From Streptomyces sp. CoH27 (GTDB lineage: Bacteria > Actinomycetota > Actinomycetes > Streptomycetales > Streptomycetaceae): a stretch of 33,709 nt of DNA. The position numbers and the translations under genes were made by a program. Numbering within the stretch: position 1 is the stretch's first letter; the number at the start of each line of letters is the position of its first letter. Shown piece after piece: positions 8,261-15,926 of this stretch. Location: the NCBI RefSeq assembly GCF_020181035.1, contig NZ_JAIQYY010000001.1, positions 494,713-528,421 of the forward strand, written 5' to 3'. The notes beneath the pieces are model-generated. The model did not search any database. It saw only the letters and a program-made list of their open reading frames with translations, and had not been told where the DNA came from.

Positions 8261-9577
8261 GTGGCGGCGATGGAACGACCCCTGCCCGACCGGCGGCTGC
8301 GCCCCCCGATGGGCTGGAACAGCTGGGACTGCTACGGCACGACCGTCACCGAGGAAGAGGTGCTCGCCAACGCGGAGTTCCTGCACGACCATCTGCTCTC
8401 CCACGGCTGGGACACGGTCGTGGTGGACATCCAGTGGTACGAGCCGACGGCCCGCGCCCACGGCTACAACGCCGACGCGCCGCTGATCCTGGACGCCTAC
8501 GGCCGCCAGCTCCCGGCGCCGAACCGGTTCCCGTCCGCCGCCGGCGGGGCGGGCTTCGCACCGCTGGCCCGGCGGGTGCACGACCTCGGTCTGCGGTTCG
8601 GCCTGCACATCATGCGCGGCATCCCCCGCCGGGCCGTCGCCGCCCGACTGCCGGTGTACGGCACGGAGTTCACCGCCGACGAGATCGCCGACACGGACTC
8701 GGTCTGCCCGTGGAACTCCGACAACCACGGCCTGAACCACGATCACCCGGGCGCCCAGGCCTACTACGACTCCCAGGTGGCCCAGTTCGCCGACTGGGGC
8801 GTGGACTTCGTCAAGGCCGACGACATGCTCTTCCCGTACCACGAGCGGGAGATCGCGGCCTACGCGCGGGCGATCGAGCGCAGCGGACGGCCCATCGAGC
8901 TGAGCCTGTCCCCCGGCACCGATGTATCCGTCGCCCACCTGGACCATCTGCGGGAGCACGCCACGATGTGGCGGGTCTGCGACGACCTGTGGGACCGCTG
9001 GGCGGACGTGGAGGCCCAGTTCGCGCGGATGGCGCGGTGGGCCCCCTGGCAGGGCGAGGGCGGCTGGGCGGACGCCGACATGCTGCCGCTCGGCCGGATC
9101 GGCATCCGCGCCGAACGCGGCGAGGACCGGATGTCCCGGCTCACCCGGCCCGAGCAGATCAGCCTGCTCACCCTGTGGCTGATCTCCCGCTCGCCGCTGA
9201 TGATGGGCGGCGACCTGCCGACCAGCCCGCGCGAGACCATTGAACTCCTCAGCAATGACGAGGCGTTGGCCGTGCTGTGGCACAGCACCGGCAACCGCGA
9301 GGTGCTGCGCGAGGGCGACCTGGTGCTCTGGACGGCCCGCGACACCGACGGCCGTACCCGCTACGCCGCGGTGTTCTCGCTGGCCGACGAGCCCCGCCGG
9401 TACGAGGTGCCGCTCGGCTCGCTCGGCGCCCGGCCCGGCGACCGGGTCCGCGAGCTGTGGAGCCGTACGGCGGTCGCGCACGACGGCCGGCACCTGACCG
9501 TCGACGTGCCCGCCCACGGCGCCGCCCTCTATCGTCTTGCGCGAGACAGCGGGGTGGAGGACAGCGGGCGGGAGTGA
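8261..9577 (+). CDS. GH27 glycosidase, probably beta-L-arabinopyranosidase-like
   Basis: This is a 438-aa GH27 enzyme without a signal peptide. The family signature PPMGWNSWDCYG is at residues 15-26. The nucleophile is Asp187 in DFVKADD and the probable acid/base is Asp242 in RVCDD. Where alpha-galactosidases read DDCW, this protein reads Asp56-Ile57-Gln-Trp. Replacement of the second Asp by Ile is, from my knowledge of the Streptomyces avermitilis GH27 beta-L-arabinopyranosidase, the change that favours L-arabinopyranose over galactose. Pairing with an alpha-L-arabinofuranosidase supports a role in removing both arabinose forms. GTG 8261 uses GGAGGG inside the GH51 end. ATG 8270 is an alternative. 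The fallback call is alpha-galactosidase. Confidence 0.85.
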   Translation: MAAMERPLPDRRLRPPMGWNSWDCYGTTVTEEEVLANAEFLHDHLLSHGWDTVVVDIQWYEPTARAHGYNADAPLILDAYGRQLPAPNRFPSAAGGAGFAPLARRVHDLGLRFGLHIMRGIPRRAVAARLPVYGTEFTADEIADTDSVCPWNSDNHGLNHDHPGAQAYYDSQVAQFADWGVDFVKADDMLFPYHEREIAAYARAIERSGRPIELSLSPGTDVSVAHLDHLREHATMWRVCDDLWDRWADVEAQFARMARWAPWQGEGGWADADMLPLGRIGIRAERGEDRMSRLTRPEQISLLTLWLISRSPLMMGGDLPTSPRETIELLSNDEALAVLWHSTGNREVLREGDLVLWTARDTDGRTRYAAVFSLADEPRRYEVPLGSLGARPGDRVRELWSRTAVAHDGRHLTVDVPAHGAALYRLARDSGVEDSGRE

Positions 9578-9579
9578 GC

Positions 9580-10587
9580 GTGGCGACGATCCAGGACGTG
9601 GCGAAGGCGGCCGGGGTGTCGGCGATGACGGTCTCCAACGTCATCAACGACCACCCCAACGTCCGCCCCGCCACCCGGGAGCGCGTCCTCGCGGCGATGG
9701 CCCGGCTCGACTACCGGGTCAACGTGGCCGCCCGCAACCTCCGCAAGGGCCGCACCGGCACCATTGGCCTCGCGGTCCCCGAGCTGAACCGGCCGTACTA
9801 CGGCCGGCTGGCCGCGGCCATCTTCACCGCGGCCGGCCGGCACGGCCTGAGGGTGAGCGTCGAGCAGACCGGCGCCCGCCGGGAGAACGAACTGGCGGCG
9901 CTGTCGCTGTCCCGCAACCGGCTCTACGACGGGCTCATCCTCAGCACGGTCGGCATGGGCCCGGCCGACGTCGAGGCGCTCAAAGTGGACCACCCGGTGG
10001 TGATCCTCGGCGAGCGGATCTTCGGCGGGCCCGTGGACCATGTCGCCATGCCCAACGTCGAGGCGTCGGCGGCCGCCACCCGGCATCTGATCGAGCAGGG
10101 CTGCCGGCGCGTGGCCGTCGTGTGCGGGGAGCTGCGCGACGAGGTCCACATGTCGAACCTGCGCCATACCGGCTACCGGCAGGCGCTGCGGGCGGCCGGG
10201 CTGCCCGCCGACCCGGCCCTGGTGCAGAGCGTGCCGGAACTCACCATGGCGGAGGGGGCCCGGCGGGCGCGGGCCATGGTGGCGGGCGGCCTGGACTTCG
10301 ACGGCGTGTTCTGCGTGACGGACACCGTGGCGATGGGGGTGCTGCGGGGGCTGGCGGACGCGGGGGTGCGGGTGCCGGAGCAGGTCAAGGTGATCGGTTT
10401 CGACAACGTCGACGAGGGCGCCTTCCTCGTCCCGTCACTCTCCACGGTGGACCCGGATCACGACCTGATGGCCGAGCGTGCCGTCGGCCTGCTCGTCGCA
10501 CGCCTCGGCAGCACGGGGCCTCCGGCGGAGCAGGAGGAGTTCGTCAGCCCCTTCTCACTGGTGCTGCGCGAGTCCACCTCTACCTAA
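9580..10587 (+). CDS. LacI family repressor of the arabinoside operon
   Basis: This is a 335-aa LacI-family repressor. The N-terminal helix-turn-helix is VATIQDVAKAAGVSAMTVSN followed by hinge-type RVNVAARNLRKGRTGTIGL. The sugar-binding core runs from about residue 60 to the end, with VIGFDNVDEGAFLVPSLSTV near the C terminus. GTG 9580 is preceded by GGGAG at 5 bp. GTG 9574 in the same frame overlaps the GH27 stop as GTGA and is equally possible, so the gene is translationally coupled to GH27 either way. The likely inducer is an arabinose- or galactose-containing sugar. The likely site is the TATCGATA palindrome upstream of GH51, which would make the whole operon autoregulated. That link is inference. 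Confidence 0.93.
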   Translation: MATIQDVAKAAGVSAMTVSNVINDHPNVRPATRERVLAAMARLDYRVNVAARNLRKGRTGTIGLAVPELNRPYYGRLAAAIFTAAGRHGLRVSVEQTGARRENELAALSLSRNRLYDGLILSTVGMGPADVEALKVDHPVVILGERIFGGPVDHVAMPNVEASAAATRHLIEQGCRRVAVVCGELRDEVHMSNLRHTGYRQALRAAGLPADPALVQSVPELTMAEGARRARAMVAGGLDFDGVFCVTDTVAMGVLRGLADAGVRVPEQVKVIGFDNVDEGAFLVPSLSTVDPDHDLMAERAVGLLVARLGSTGPPAEQEEFVSPFSLVLRESTST

Positions 10588-10592
10588 AGGTA
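10581..10592. promoter_or_regulatory. Palindrome TACCTAAAGGTA upstream of TetR gene
   Basis: TACCT and AGGTA arms flank AA. The site overlaps the LacI stop codon and lies 2 bp from a second palindrome sharing the CCTAA core, so the two may be paired operator sites for the downstream TetR protein. Confidence 0.45.
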
Positions 10593-10594
10593 TT

Positions 10595-10613
10595 TGCCTA
10601 AACGTATTAGGCA
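10595..10613. promoter_or_regulatory. TetR operator candidate TGCCTAA-N5-TTAGGCA
   Basis: Perfect 7-bp inverted arms separated by ACGTA lie 36 bp upstream of the TetR start codon in a short, AT-richer promoter region. Size and position fit an autoregulatory TetR-family operator controlling the TetR-esterase pair. Confidence 0.6.
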
Positions 10614-10649
10614 GCTCCATAATCCTCTAGGCCAGAGAGGAGAGAGCTG

Positions 10650-11219
10650 ATGGTTCGCGCAGGTCTGAGCACCGAGCGGCTGGTCCGTGCGGGCGCCGAG
10701 CTGGCTGATGAGGTCGGCTTCGAGCAGGTGACCGTGTCCGCGCTGGCCCGGCGGTTCGACGTCAAGGTCGCGAGCCTGTACTCGCATCTGAAGAACTCCC
10801 AGGACCTCAAGACCCGGATCGCGCTGCTCGCCCTGGAGGAGCTCGCCGACCGCGCCGCCGAGGCGCTCGCCGGCCGGGCGGGCAAGGACGCCCTGACCGC
10901 TTTCGCCGACGTGTACCGCGACTATGCCCGCGAGCACCCGGGCCGCTACGCGGCGACCCGCCACCCGCTCGACCCCGAAGCGGCGGCGGCGAGCGCGGGC
11001 GGGCGGCACGCGCAGATGACCCGGGCGATCCTTCGCGGCTACGACCTCGCCGAGCCCGATCAGACCCATGCGGTCCGGCTGCTCGGCGGCTTCTTCCACG
11101 GCTACGTCAGCCTGGAGACGGCCGGCGCCTTCAGCTACAGCGCCCCCGACTCGCAGGAGTCCTGGACGCGGAACCTGGACGCGCTCGACTCCCTGCTGCG
11201 CGCCTGGCCCTCCCCCTGA
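10650..11219 (+). CDS. TetR family transcriptional regulator
   Basis: This is a 189-aa TetR-type regulator. Residues about 6-52 form the DNA-binding domain (LVRAGAELADEVGFEQVTVS, ALARRFDVKVASLYSHLKNS). The remainder is an all-helical ligand and dimer domain with the WHG-like element LLGGFFHGYVSLE. ATG 10650 follows GAGAGGAGAGAG. It lies 62 bp after the LacI gene and 64 bp before the SGNH hydrolase on the same strand. It probably represses itself and the esterase through the two CCTAA palindromes at 10581-10613. The ligand is unknown. Confidence 0.93.
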   Translation: MVRAGLSTERLVRAGAELADEVGFEQVTVSALARRFDVKVASLYSHLKNSQDLKTRIALLALEELADRAAEALAGRAGKDALTAFADVYRDYAREHPGRYAATRHPLDPEAAAASAGGRHAQMTRAILRGYDLAEPDQTHAVRLLGGFFHGYVSLETAGAFSYSAPDSQESWTRNLDALDSLLRAWPSP

Positions 11220-11283
11220 CCCGCTTCGCCCTCCACTCGTCCCTCTTCGAAACTCATCCCTCTTCGAAACGCAGGCGGACACC

Positions 11284-12450
11284 ATGCACGCCATCCCCCT
11301 CACCTCCGACCTCCTGCGCGGCGCGCTCGACCTGGAGCGCACCGAGCGCGGACTGCTGCCGCACCGGCTGCCCGCCCGCGCCCGCGCCCAGTGCGCCGAC
11401 CCGCAGCTGGCCATGGCGGAGTCGCAGCCCTCCGGCGTACGACTGGTGTTCCGCACCCGCGCGACCACCGTGGAGCTGGACACCCTGCCGACCAAGCGGG
11501 TCTACGTCGGCGTGCCGCCCCGCCCGGACGGTGTGTACGACCTGCTCGTCGACGGACGGCTCGCCGGCAGCGGCCGAGCCGAGGGCGGCAACACGCTCAC
11601 GATCGACATGGCGGCCGGCCGCGCCGAGCACCGCCCCGGCCCGGTCGGCACGGTCCGCTTCACGGATCTGCCCGGCACGCTCAAGGACGTGGAGATCTGG
11701 CTTCCGCACAACGAGACGACCGAGCTCGTCGCACTGCGCGCCGACGCGCCCGTCGAGCCCGTGGCGGACCGGGGCCGCGCGGTGTGGCTGCATCACGGCA
11801 GTTCGATCAGCCACGGCTCGGACGCCGCGAGCCCGACCACCACCTGGCCGGCGCTCGCCGCGGACCTGGGCGGGGTGGAGCTGATCAATCTGGGGCTGGG
11901 CGGCGGCGCCCTGCTCGACCCGTTCACCGCGCGCACGCTGCGCGACACGCCGGCCGACCTGATCAGCGTCAAGCTCGGCATCAACGTCGTCAACGCCGAC
12001 CTGATGCGGCTGCGCGCGTTCGGCCCGGCCGTGCACGGCTTCCTCGACACCGTCCGCGAGGGGCACCCCGGCACCCCGCTGCTCGTCGTCTCGCCGATCC
12101 TGTGCCCGATACACGAGGACACGCCGGGCCCCAGCGCCCCGGACTTCTCCGCCCTGAGCGAGGGACGGCTGCGGTTCCGGGCCACCGGGGACCCGGCGGA
12201 GACGGCGAGCGGAAAGCTCACTCTGCGTGTCATCCGGGAGGAGCTGGCCCGGATCGTGCGCGAGCGGGCCGCCGAGGACCCGAACCTGCACCACCTCGAC
12301 GGCCGTGAGCTGTACGGCGAGGCCGACTTCGTCGAACTGCCGCTGCCCGACGACCTCCACCCGGACGCCGCCGCGCACCGCCGGATCGGCGAGCGGTTCG
12401 CGGCGCGGGCGTTCGCACCGGGCGGCCCCTTCGCGGACGGCGCCGCCTGA
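11284..12450 (+). CDS. SGNH/GDSL hydrolase (esterase), two-domain
   Basis: This is a 388-aa hydrolase with an N-terminal beta-rich domain (about residues 1-165) followed by an SGNH catalytic domain. Block I reads WLHHGSSISHGSD (nucleophile Ser in HGSS), block III-like KLGINVVN contains the Asn, and block V is LPDDLHPDAAAHRRIGERF with the Asp-x-x-His pair. No signal peptide is seen, so it is probably cytoplasmic. This architecture is found in acyl or acetyl esterases acting on small molecules or sugars; the substrate here is unknown. The ribosome site before ATG 11284 is weak (AGGCGGA). It probably forms an operon with the TetR gene upstream and converges on the sortase gene 18 bp away. Confidence 0.88.
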   Translation: MHAIPLTSDLLRGALDLERTERGLLPHRLPARARAQCADPQLAMAESQPSGVRLVFRTRATTVELDTLPTKRVYVGVPPRPDGVYDLLVDGRLAGSGRAEGGNTLTIDMAAGRAEHRPGPVGTVRFTDLPGTLKDVEIWLPHNETTELVALRADAPVEPVADRGRAVWLHHGSSISHGSDAASPTTTWPALAADLGGVELINLGLGGGALLDPFTARTLRDTPADLISVKLGINVVNADLMRLRAFGPAVHGFLDTVREGHPGTPLLVVSPILCPIHEDTPGPSAPDFSALSEGRLRFRATGDPAETASGKLTLRVIREELARIVRERAAEDPNLHHLDGRELYGEADFVELPLPDDLHPDAAAHRRIGERFAARAFAPGGPFADGAA

Positions 12451-12468
12451 CCCGTACGGGCGGCCGGC

Positions 12469-13197
12469 TCACACCAGGTGAGCGAAGACCACCAGGTTGT
12501 CCTTGTAGTCCTTCGCGTCGTGGTCGTACGGCCCCGCGCAGGTGATCAGCCGGACCTCGGGGCGCGACGCGTCGGCGTACACGCGCTGGTCGGGGAAGGC
12601 GTCCTTGGCGAAGGTCTCGGTGTCGTCCACGACGAATTCCGCGTCGCGCCCGTCGGCCCGCTCCACGGTGAACTGGTCGCCCTGCTTCAGCTCGTCGAGG
12701 CCGGCGAAGACGGCGGGGGAGGTCGTGGTGTCGAGGTGCCCCGCGATGATCGCGGTGCCCTTCTCACCGGGCGAGACGCCCTTGGCGTACCAACCGACCA
12801 GGTTGGTGTCGTCGGCCGTCGGGGGCTGCAGCTGGTTCCCGGCGCCGATGGTCAGGGTGGTGAAGGGGGCGTCCACGTCGATCTTCGGGATGAGCAGCCG
12901 GGTCGGTGCGGACCGGGGCAGTTCCTCGTCGTCCTGCTGTGGGTCGGCCTGCTGTGGGGCGGCCGTCGCACCAGCGCCCGGGCCGGCGCCTGCACCGTTG
13001 CCGGTGCCTGCTCCTGTGCTTGTACCTGCACGAGCACCAGGGGGACGCACGGCCTGCGAGGCGTCGCCCGCCTTGTGGTGGCCGCCGAACACGACGGCGA
13101 AGAGGACGAGGATCGCCACGATCCACAGGCTCAGTCGTCCGCCACGGCCGGAACTCTGCCCGTCCGCCGGTGTCGGGGAGGAGGGATTTGCTGCCAT
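12469..13197 (-). CDS. Class F-like sortase
   Basis: This is a membrane-anchored cysteine transpeptidase of 242 aa. A short cytoplasmic N terminus, one membrane segment (about residues 22-38), a Gly/Ala/Pro-rich spacer (50-95) and a sortase domain (98-242) are visible. Catalytic His154 is in IIAGHLDT and Cys220 in LITCAGP. No arginine follows the Cys, although the classical triad would put one there (the tail is YKDNLVVFAHLV). ATG 13197 has AGGTGG upstream. An upstream extension of the frame lacks support. The gene lies 174 bp downstream of a repeat protein with a C-terminal anchor on the same strand, which is the obvious substrate. Confidence 0.92.
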   Translation of the reverse strand: MAANPSSPTPADGQSSGRGGRLSLWIVAILVLFAVVFGGHHKAGDASQAVRPPGARAGTSTGAGTGNGAGAGPGAGATAAPQQADPQQDDEELPRSAPTRLLIPKIDVDAPFTTLTIGAGNQLQPPTADDTNLVGWYAKGVSPGEKGTAIIAGHLDTTTSPAVFAGLDELKQGDQFTVERADGRDAEFVVDDTETFAKDAFPDQRVYADASRPEVRLITCAGPYDHDAKDYKDNLVVFAHLV

Positions 13198-13306
13198 CGG
13201 ACACCACCTCGCTCGGGCACGGCAGCAGGGGGATGAGAACAAGGGCGCCGGCACGCAGGGCCCGGCGCGGGGAGAGGGACACGGGGACCGGCCCCCGGCG
13301 GCGGGG

Positions 13307-13331
13307 CGCCGACGTGGTGAGCACGTCGGCG
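13307..13331. terminator. Hairpin between repeat protein and sortase genes
   Basis: A 10-bp stem (core GCCGACGTG and CACGTCGGC) with loop GTGAG lies 41 bp downstream of the repeat-protein stop. It would end or attenuate that transcript, leaving the sortase partly independent. Confidence 0.55.
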
Positions 13332-13371
13332 GCGGCCGCTGCCTCAGGAACGAGCCGTCGGATCGGTCGGA

Positions 13372-14358
13372 TCAGGACGCCCGACCGGCCTTCCGGCGGC
13401 GCATCACGTAGACGCCGGCCGTACCCGCGGCCAGCACCGCCAGCCCGCCCGCGGTCAGACTCGGACCGGCGAGCGCGCCGCCGCCCGTGTGCATACCGCC
13501 GTTGGGCCGGTCGCGGCCGTTGCCACGCTCGTCGTTGCCACGACCGTTCTCCCGACCGCCGCCACCCCCGCCGTCGCGACCGTTCTCCCGGCCGCCGTCA
13601 CCCCCGCCGTCACGGCCGTTCTCCCGACCGCCGTCACCCCCGCCGTCACGGCCGCTCTCCCGGCCGTTGTCCCGGCCCGAGTCCGAACCCCAGTCGTCGC
13701 CCTGCACCAGGGCGAGCGCGCCACCACCGGTGTGCACACCGCCATGAGGCTCGCCACGCCCACGGTCGTTGCCCCGCCCACGGCCCTCGCCGCGACCATG
13801 GTCGTCACCCCGGCCGCGCTCGTCGTCGCCACCCCGGCCGCGGTCACCGCCGTGGCCCTCGTCGCCGCCGCGCTCGTCGTCACCACCTCGGCCGCGCTCG
13901 TCGTCACCACCCCGGCCGCGCTCGTCGTCACCACCCCGGCCGCGCTCGTCGTCACCACCGCGGCCGCGCTCGTCGTCACCACCGCGGCCGCGGTCACCGC
14001 CGTGGTCATCGCCCCGCACGACGGAGAGTGCTCCGCCACCCGTGTGAACTCCACCGCGCGGCTCGTCGTGTCCGCGGCCGTTGTCGTGGTCGTCTCCGCG
14101 ATTGTTGTCGTGGTCGCGGCCATTGTTGTCGTGGTCGCGGCCATTGTTGTCGTGGTCTCGGCCGTGGTCCTCGCCACGGCCGTGGTTGTCCTCGCCACCC
14201 CGGTCGCGGTCACCGCCCCGGCCGTGGTTCTGGCTGTGAGAAGAGTCGTCGCGGCCACCGTCGTCGCCCATGTGGGCGGCGAACGCGGCGCCGGGCGTGG
14301 CGAAGGCGAGGGCGGCAGTGACGGCCGCCGTTGCCAAAAGCCTGCGGGCAGAACGCAT
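13372..14358 (-). CDS. Surface protein with Gly/Asp/Arg repeats and triple HTGGGAL sorting-like motif
   Basis: This 328-aa protein has a signal peptide at residues 1-28 (ending GAAFAA) and then almost only Gly, Asp, Arg, His, Asn and Glu in short repeats: GRDHDNN three times (67-86), RGRGGDDE about six times (123-181) and GRDGGGDGGREN about three times (236-272). Three copies of PxGGxHTGGGAL occur at 100-111, 204-215 and 285-296. The last precedes a hydrophobic stretch (about 299-319) and the tail RRRKAGRAS, which is the layout of a sortase anchor. With the sortase gene next downstream, it is probably attached to the cell wall. The highly charged repeats suggest a disordered, hydrated or ion-binding surface filament. 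ATG 14358 has GGAAGGA upstream. I know of no defined function. Confidence 0.85.
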   Translation of the reverse strand: MRSARRLLATAAVTAALAFATPGAAFAAHMGDDGGRDDSSHSQNHGRGGDRDRGGEDNHGRGEDHGRDHDNNGRDHDNNGRDHDNNRGDDHDNGRGHDEPRGGVHTGGGALSVVRGDDHGGDRGRGGDDERGRGGDDERGRGGDDERGRGGDDERGRGGDDERGGDEGHGGDRGRGGDDERGRGDDHGRGEGRGRGNDRGRGEPHGGVHTGGGALALVQGDDWGSDSGRDNGRESGRDGGGDGGRENGRDGGGDGGRENGRDGGGGGGRENGRGNDERGNGRDRPNGGMHTGGGALAGPSLTAGGLAVLAAGTAGVYVMRRRKAGRAS

Positions 14359-14826
14359 AGCGATGTCCTTCCGCCGTGACCGGGCAGCGGATACCTCATC
14401 AGCTGGATAGACCCGGCCTCGACATGAACCACCGTCAGCGAGCAACCGGACTCGCACCATCCGAGCCACCCAGCCGGGTCACCCAGCCACCCGTCTGACC
14501 CAGTGATCGCCTCCTTTGAACCGCCGTCCGGGTGAATCGAGCGGCGTGGCGCCACCGTCGTACGGCACCTCGCCGTCTATTACGCCCACCTCACGCGGGC
14601 GTCCGCAGAACAGAGCACGTCACCCATGGCTGCCTGGATGACAACTCCCCCGCACGGAAGTGCAGTTGATGGGACCGGCCCGGTTCCGACGGGATCCGGT
14701 CCAGACCTTTCCCCGGCGAGATCACGCCGATCGGACACGAAGATTCACGATCCCCTTGTTATGACTGCCGTCATAACGCAGGCTGGTGCCGACAGGCACG
14801 GCAGGCGGAAGCGGTGGGAGGAATCA
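14359..14826. other. 468-bp intergenic, divergent promoters
   Basis: The region separates the repeat protein (leftward) and the SCO6745-type gene (rightward). It contains direct GGGTGGCT/GGGTGAC-like repeats near 14460-14490 and a perfect 20-nt inverted repeat close to its right end (separate entry). No convincing gene is seen. An open frame runs leftward through it without a plausible conserved product. Confidence 0.6.
14758..14777. promoter_or_regulatory. Perfect palindrome GTTATGAC-N4-GTCATAAC
   Basis: Two exact 8-bp arms lie 49 bp upstream of the GTG start at 14827. The AT-rich arms stand out from the surroundings and look like a winged-helix (MarR-type) operator. The downstream protein itself ends in a winged-helix-like domain, so autoregulation is plausible. 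Confidence 0.6.
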
Positions 14827-15705
14827 GTGGCGGACGGGATGGCGCGGGCGCTGTGGGAGCGGTACGAGCCGGTGCACGATCTCGTGTACTTCGCACCGGA
14901 GGTGCGCCGGGCGGCGGACGCGCTCGGGATGCGCGGGTACTGGATGGGATATTTCGCGCTGCGGGCCGCGCCGCTCGGCGCCGTGCCTCCGTCCGTGGTG
15001 ACCAGCTGCTTCTACGTCTTCCACCCCGACCGAGTGGCCCGGGCCCTGCCGGACGCCTGGCAGTACGCGGCACCCGGTGACGTCCTGGCCGCCCGGCTGG
15101 ACGCCCTGGACGCGGCGATGACCGGCCTGTTCGGGCCGGACACCGTCGGCTCCGCCGACTTCGCCGAGGCCGCCGACCTCGCCTGGGAGGCCGCGGCCGC
15201 CGCAGACACCACGGGCCGGGTGCTGGGCGCCGCCAACCAGGCGCTGGAGCGGCCCGAGCGCCCGGCCGCGCGGCTGTGGCAGGCGCTGACGACCCTGCGC
15301 GAGCACAGGGGCGATTCGCATGTCGCGGTGCTGGTGAGCCAGGGGCTGGGGCCGGTCGAGGCGATGCTGCTCAAGACGGCGGCCGACGAGTCGGACGAGG
15401 CGTTCCTGCGGGAGACGCGCAAGTGGGAGCAGGCGGACTGGGACGCGGCCGGGGCCCGGCTGCGCGAGCGGGGTCTGCTCGCGGCGGACGGGTCGCTCAC
15501 CCCGGCCGGTGCGGTCGTACGCACGGAGGTCGAGGCGCTGACCGACGCGGCGGCCGAAGGACCGTGGACCGCCCTCGGCCCGGACCGCACCGCCCGCCTG
15601 GCCGGCCTGCTGGAACCACTGGCCCACGCCGTCGAGGGCTCGGGTCTGCTGCCGTCGGCCAATCCGGTGGGGGTGACGCGGGGGTCGTACGCCGTCGGAG
15701 GCTGA
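14827..15705 (+). CDS. SCO6745 family protein, winged-helix-like C terminus
   Basis: This is a 292-aa cytoplasmic protein of a widespread actinobacterial family of unknown function. The first part begins with WERYEPVHDLVYFAPEVRRA and LGMRGYWMGYFALRAAPLG, conserved in the family, followed by FYVFHPDRVARALPDAW. The C-terminal third (WDAAGARLRERGLLAADGSL, then TPAGAVVRTEVEALTDAAA) reads like a MarR-type winged helix. GTG 14827 has GGGAGGA at 6 bp. An in-frame ATG at 14626 has no ribosome site and is rejected. The perfect palindrome upstream may be its own operator. The role is not known. Confidence 0.8.
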   Translation: MADGMARALWERYEPVHDLVYFAPEVRRAADALGMRGYWMGYFALRAAPLGAVPPSVVTSCFYVFHPDRVARALPDAWQYAAPGDVLAARLDALDAAMTGLFGPDTVGSADFAEAADLAWEAAAAADTTGRVLGAANQALERPERPAARLWQALTTLREHRGDSHVAVLVSQGLGPVEAMLLKTAADESDEAFLRETRKWEQADWDAAGARLRERGLLAADGSLTPAGAVVRTEVEALTDAAAEGPWTALGPDRTARLAGLLEPLAHAVEGSGLLPSANPVGVTRGSYAVGG

Positions 15706-15870
15706 GGGCGTTCCGAGGACCCCGCAGCGCGGCGGGCGCACGCCGGGGTGCCGGCCGGGTGAGCCCGTCGAGCGGCCCGCCTGAGGTCTCCCGCGCCGGC
15801 CGCGCGCCGAGCCGTGGGAGGCCCGTCGGTACATCGGCCCCGGGCCGTGCTCCCTGAGCTGCGCGGTGCG

Positions 15871-15914
15871 CCCGTACGCCGTCCCTGGCGGCTTGGCCCG
15901 GGACGGCGTACGGG
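15871..15914. terminator. Bidirectional terminator, 15-bp perfect stem
   Basis: Arms at 15871-15885 and 15900-15914 (CCCGTACGCCGTCCC and its exact complement) flank a 14-nt loop. It lies between the convergent SCO6745-type gene and the P450 gene. Confidence 0.85.
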
Positions 15915-15926
15915 TGACCCCTGGGG

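Noticed and set aside
13487..14379. Val/Ala/Thr-rich and Pro/Ser-rich frames opposite the repeat protein
   Set aside because: They are repeat-driven shadows. The leftward frame alone has a signal peptide, anchor and ribosome site.
14490..14530. AAAGGAGGCGATC-like strong ribosome site upstream of the repeat protein (- strand)
   Set aside because: No start codon with a plausible small protein follows at proper distance; it also resembles the 16S 3' end by chance on the + strand.
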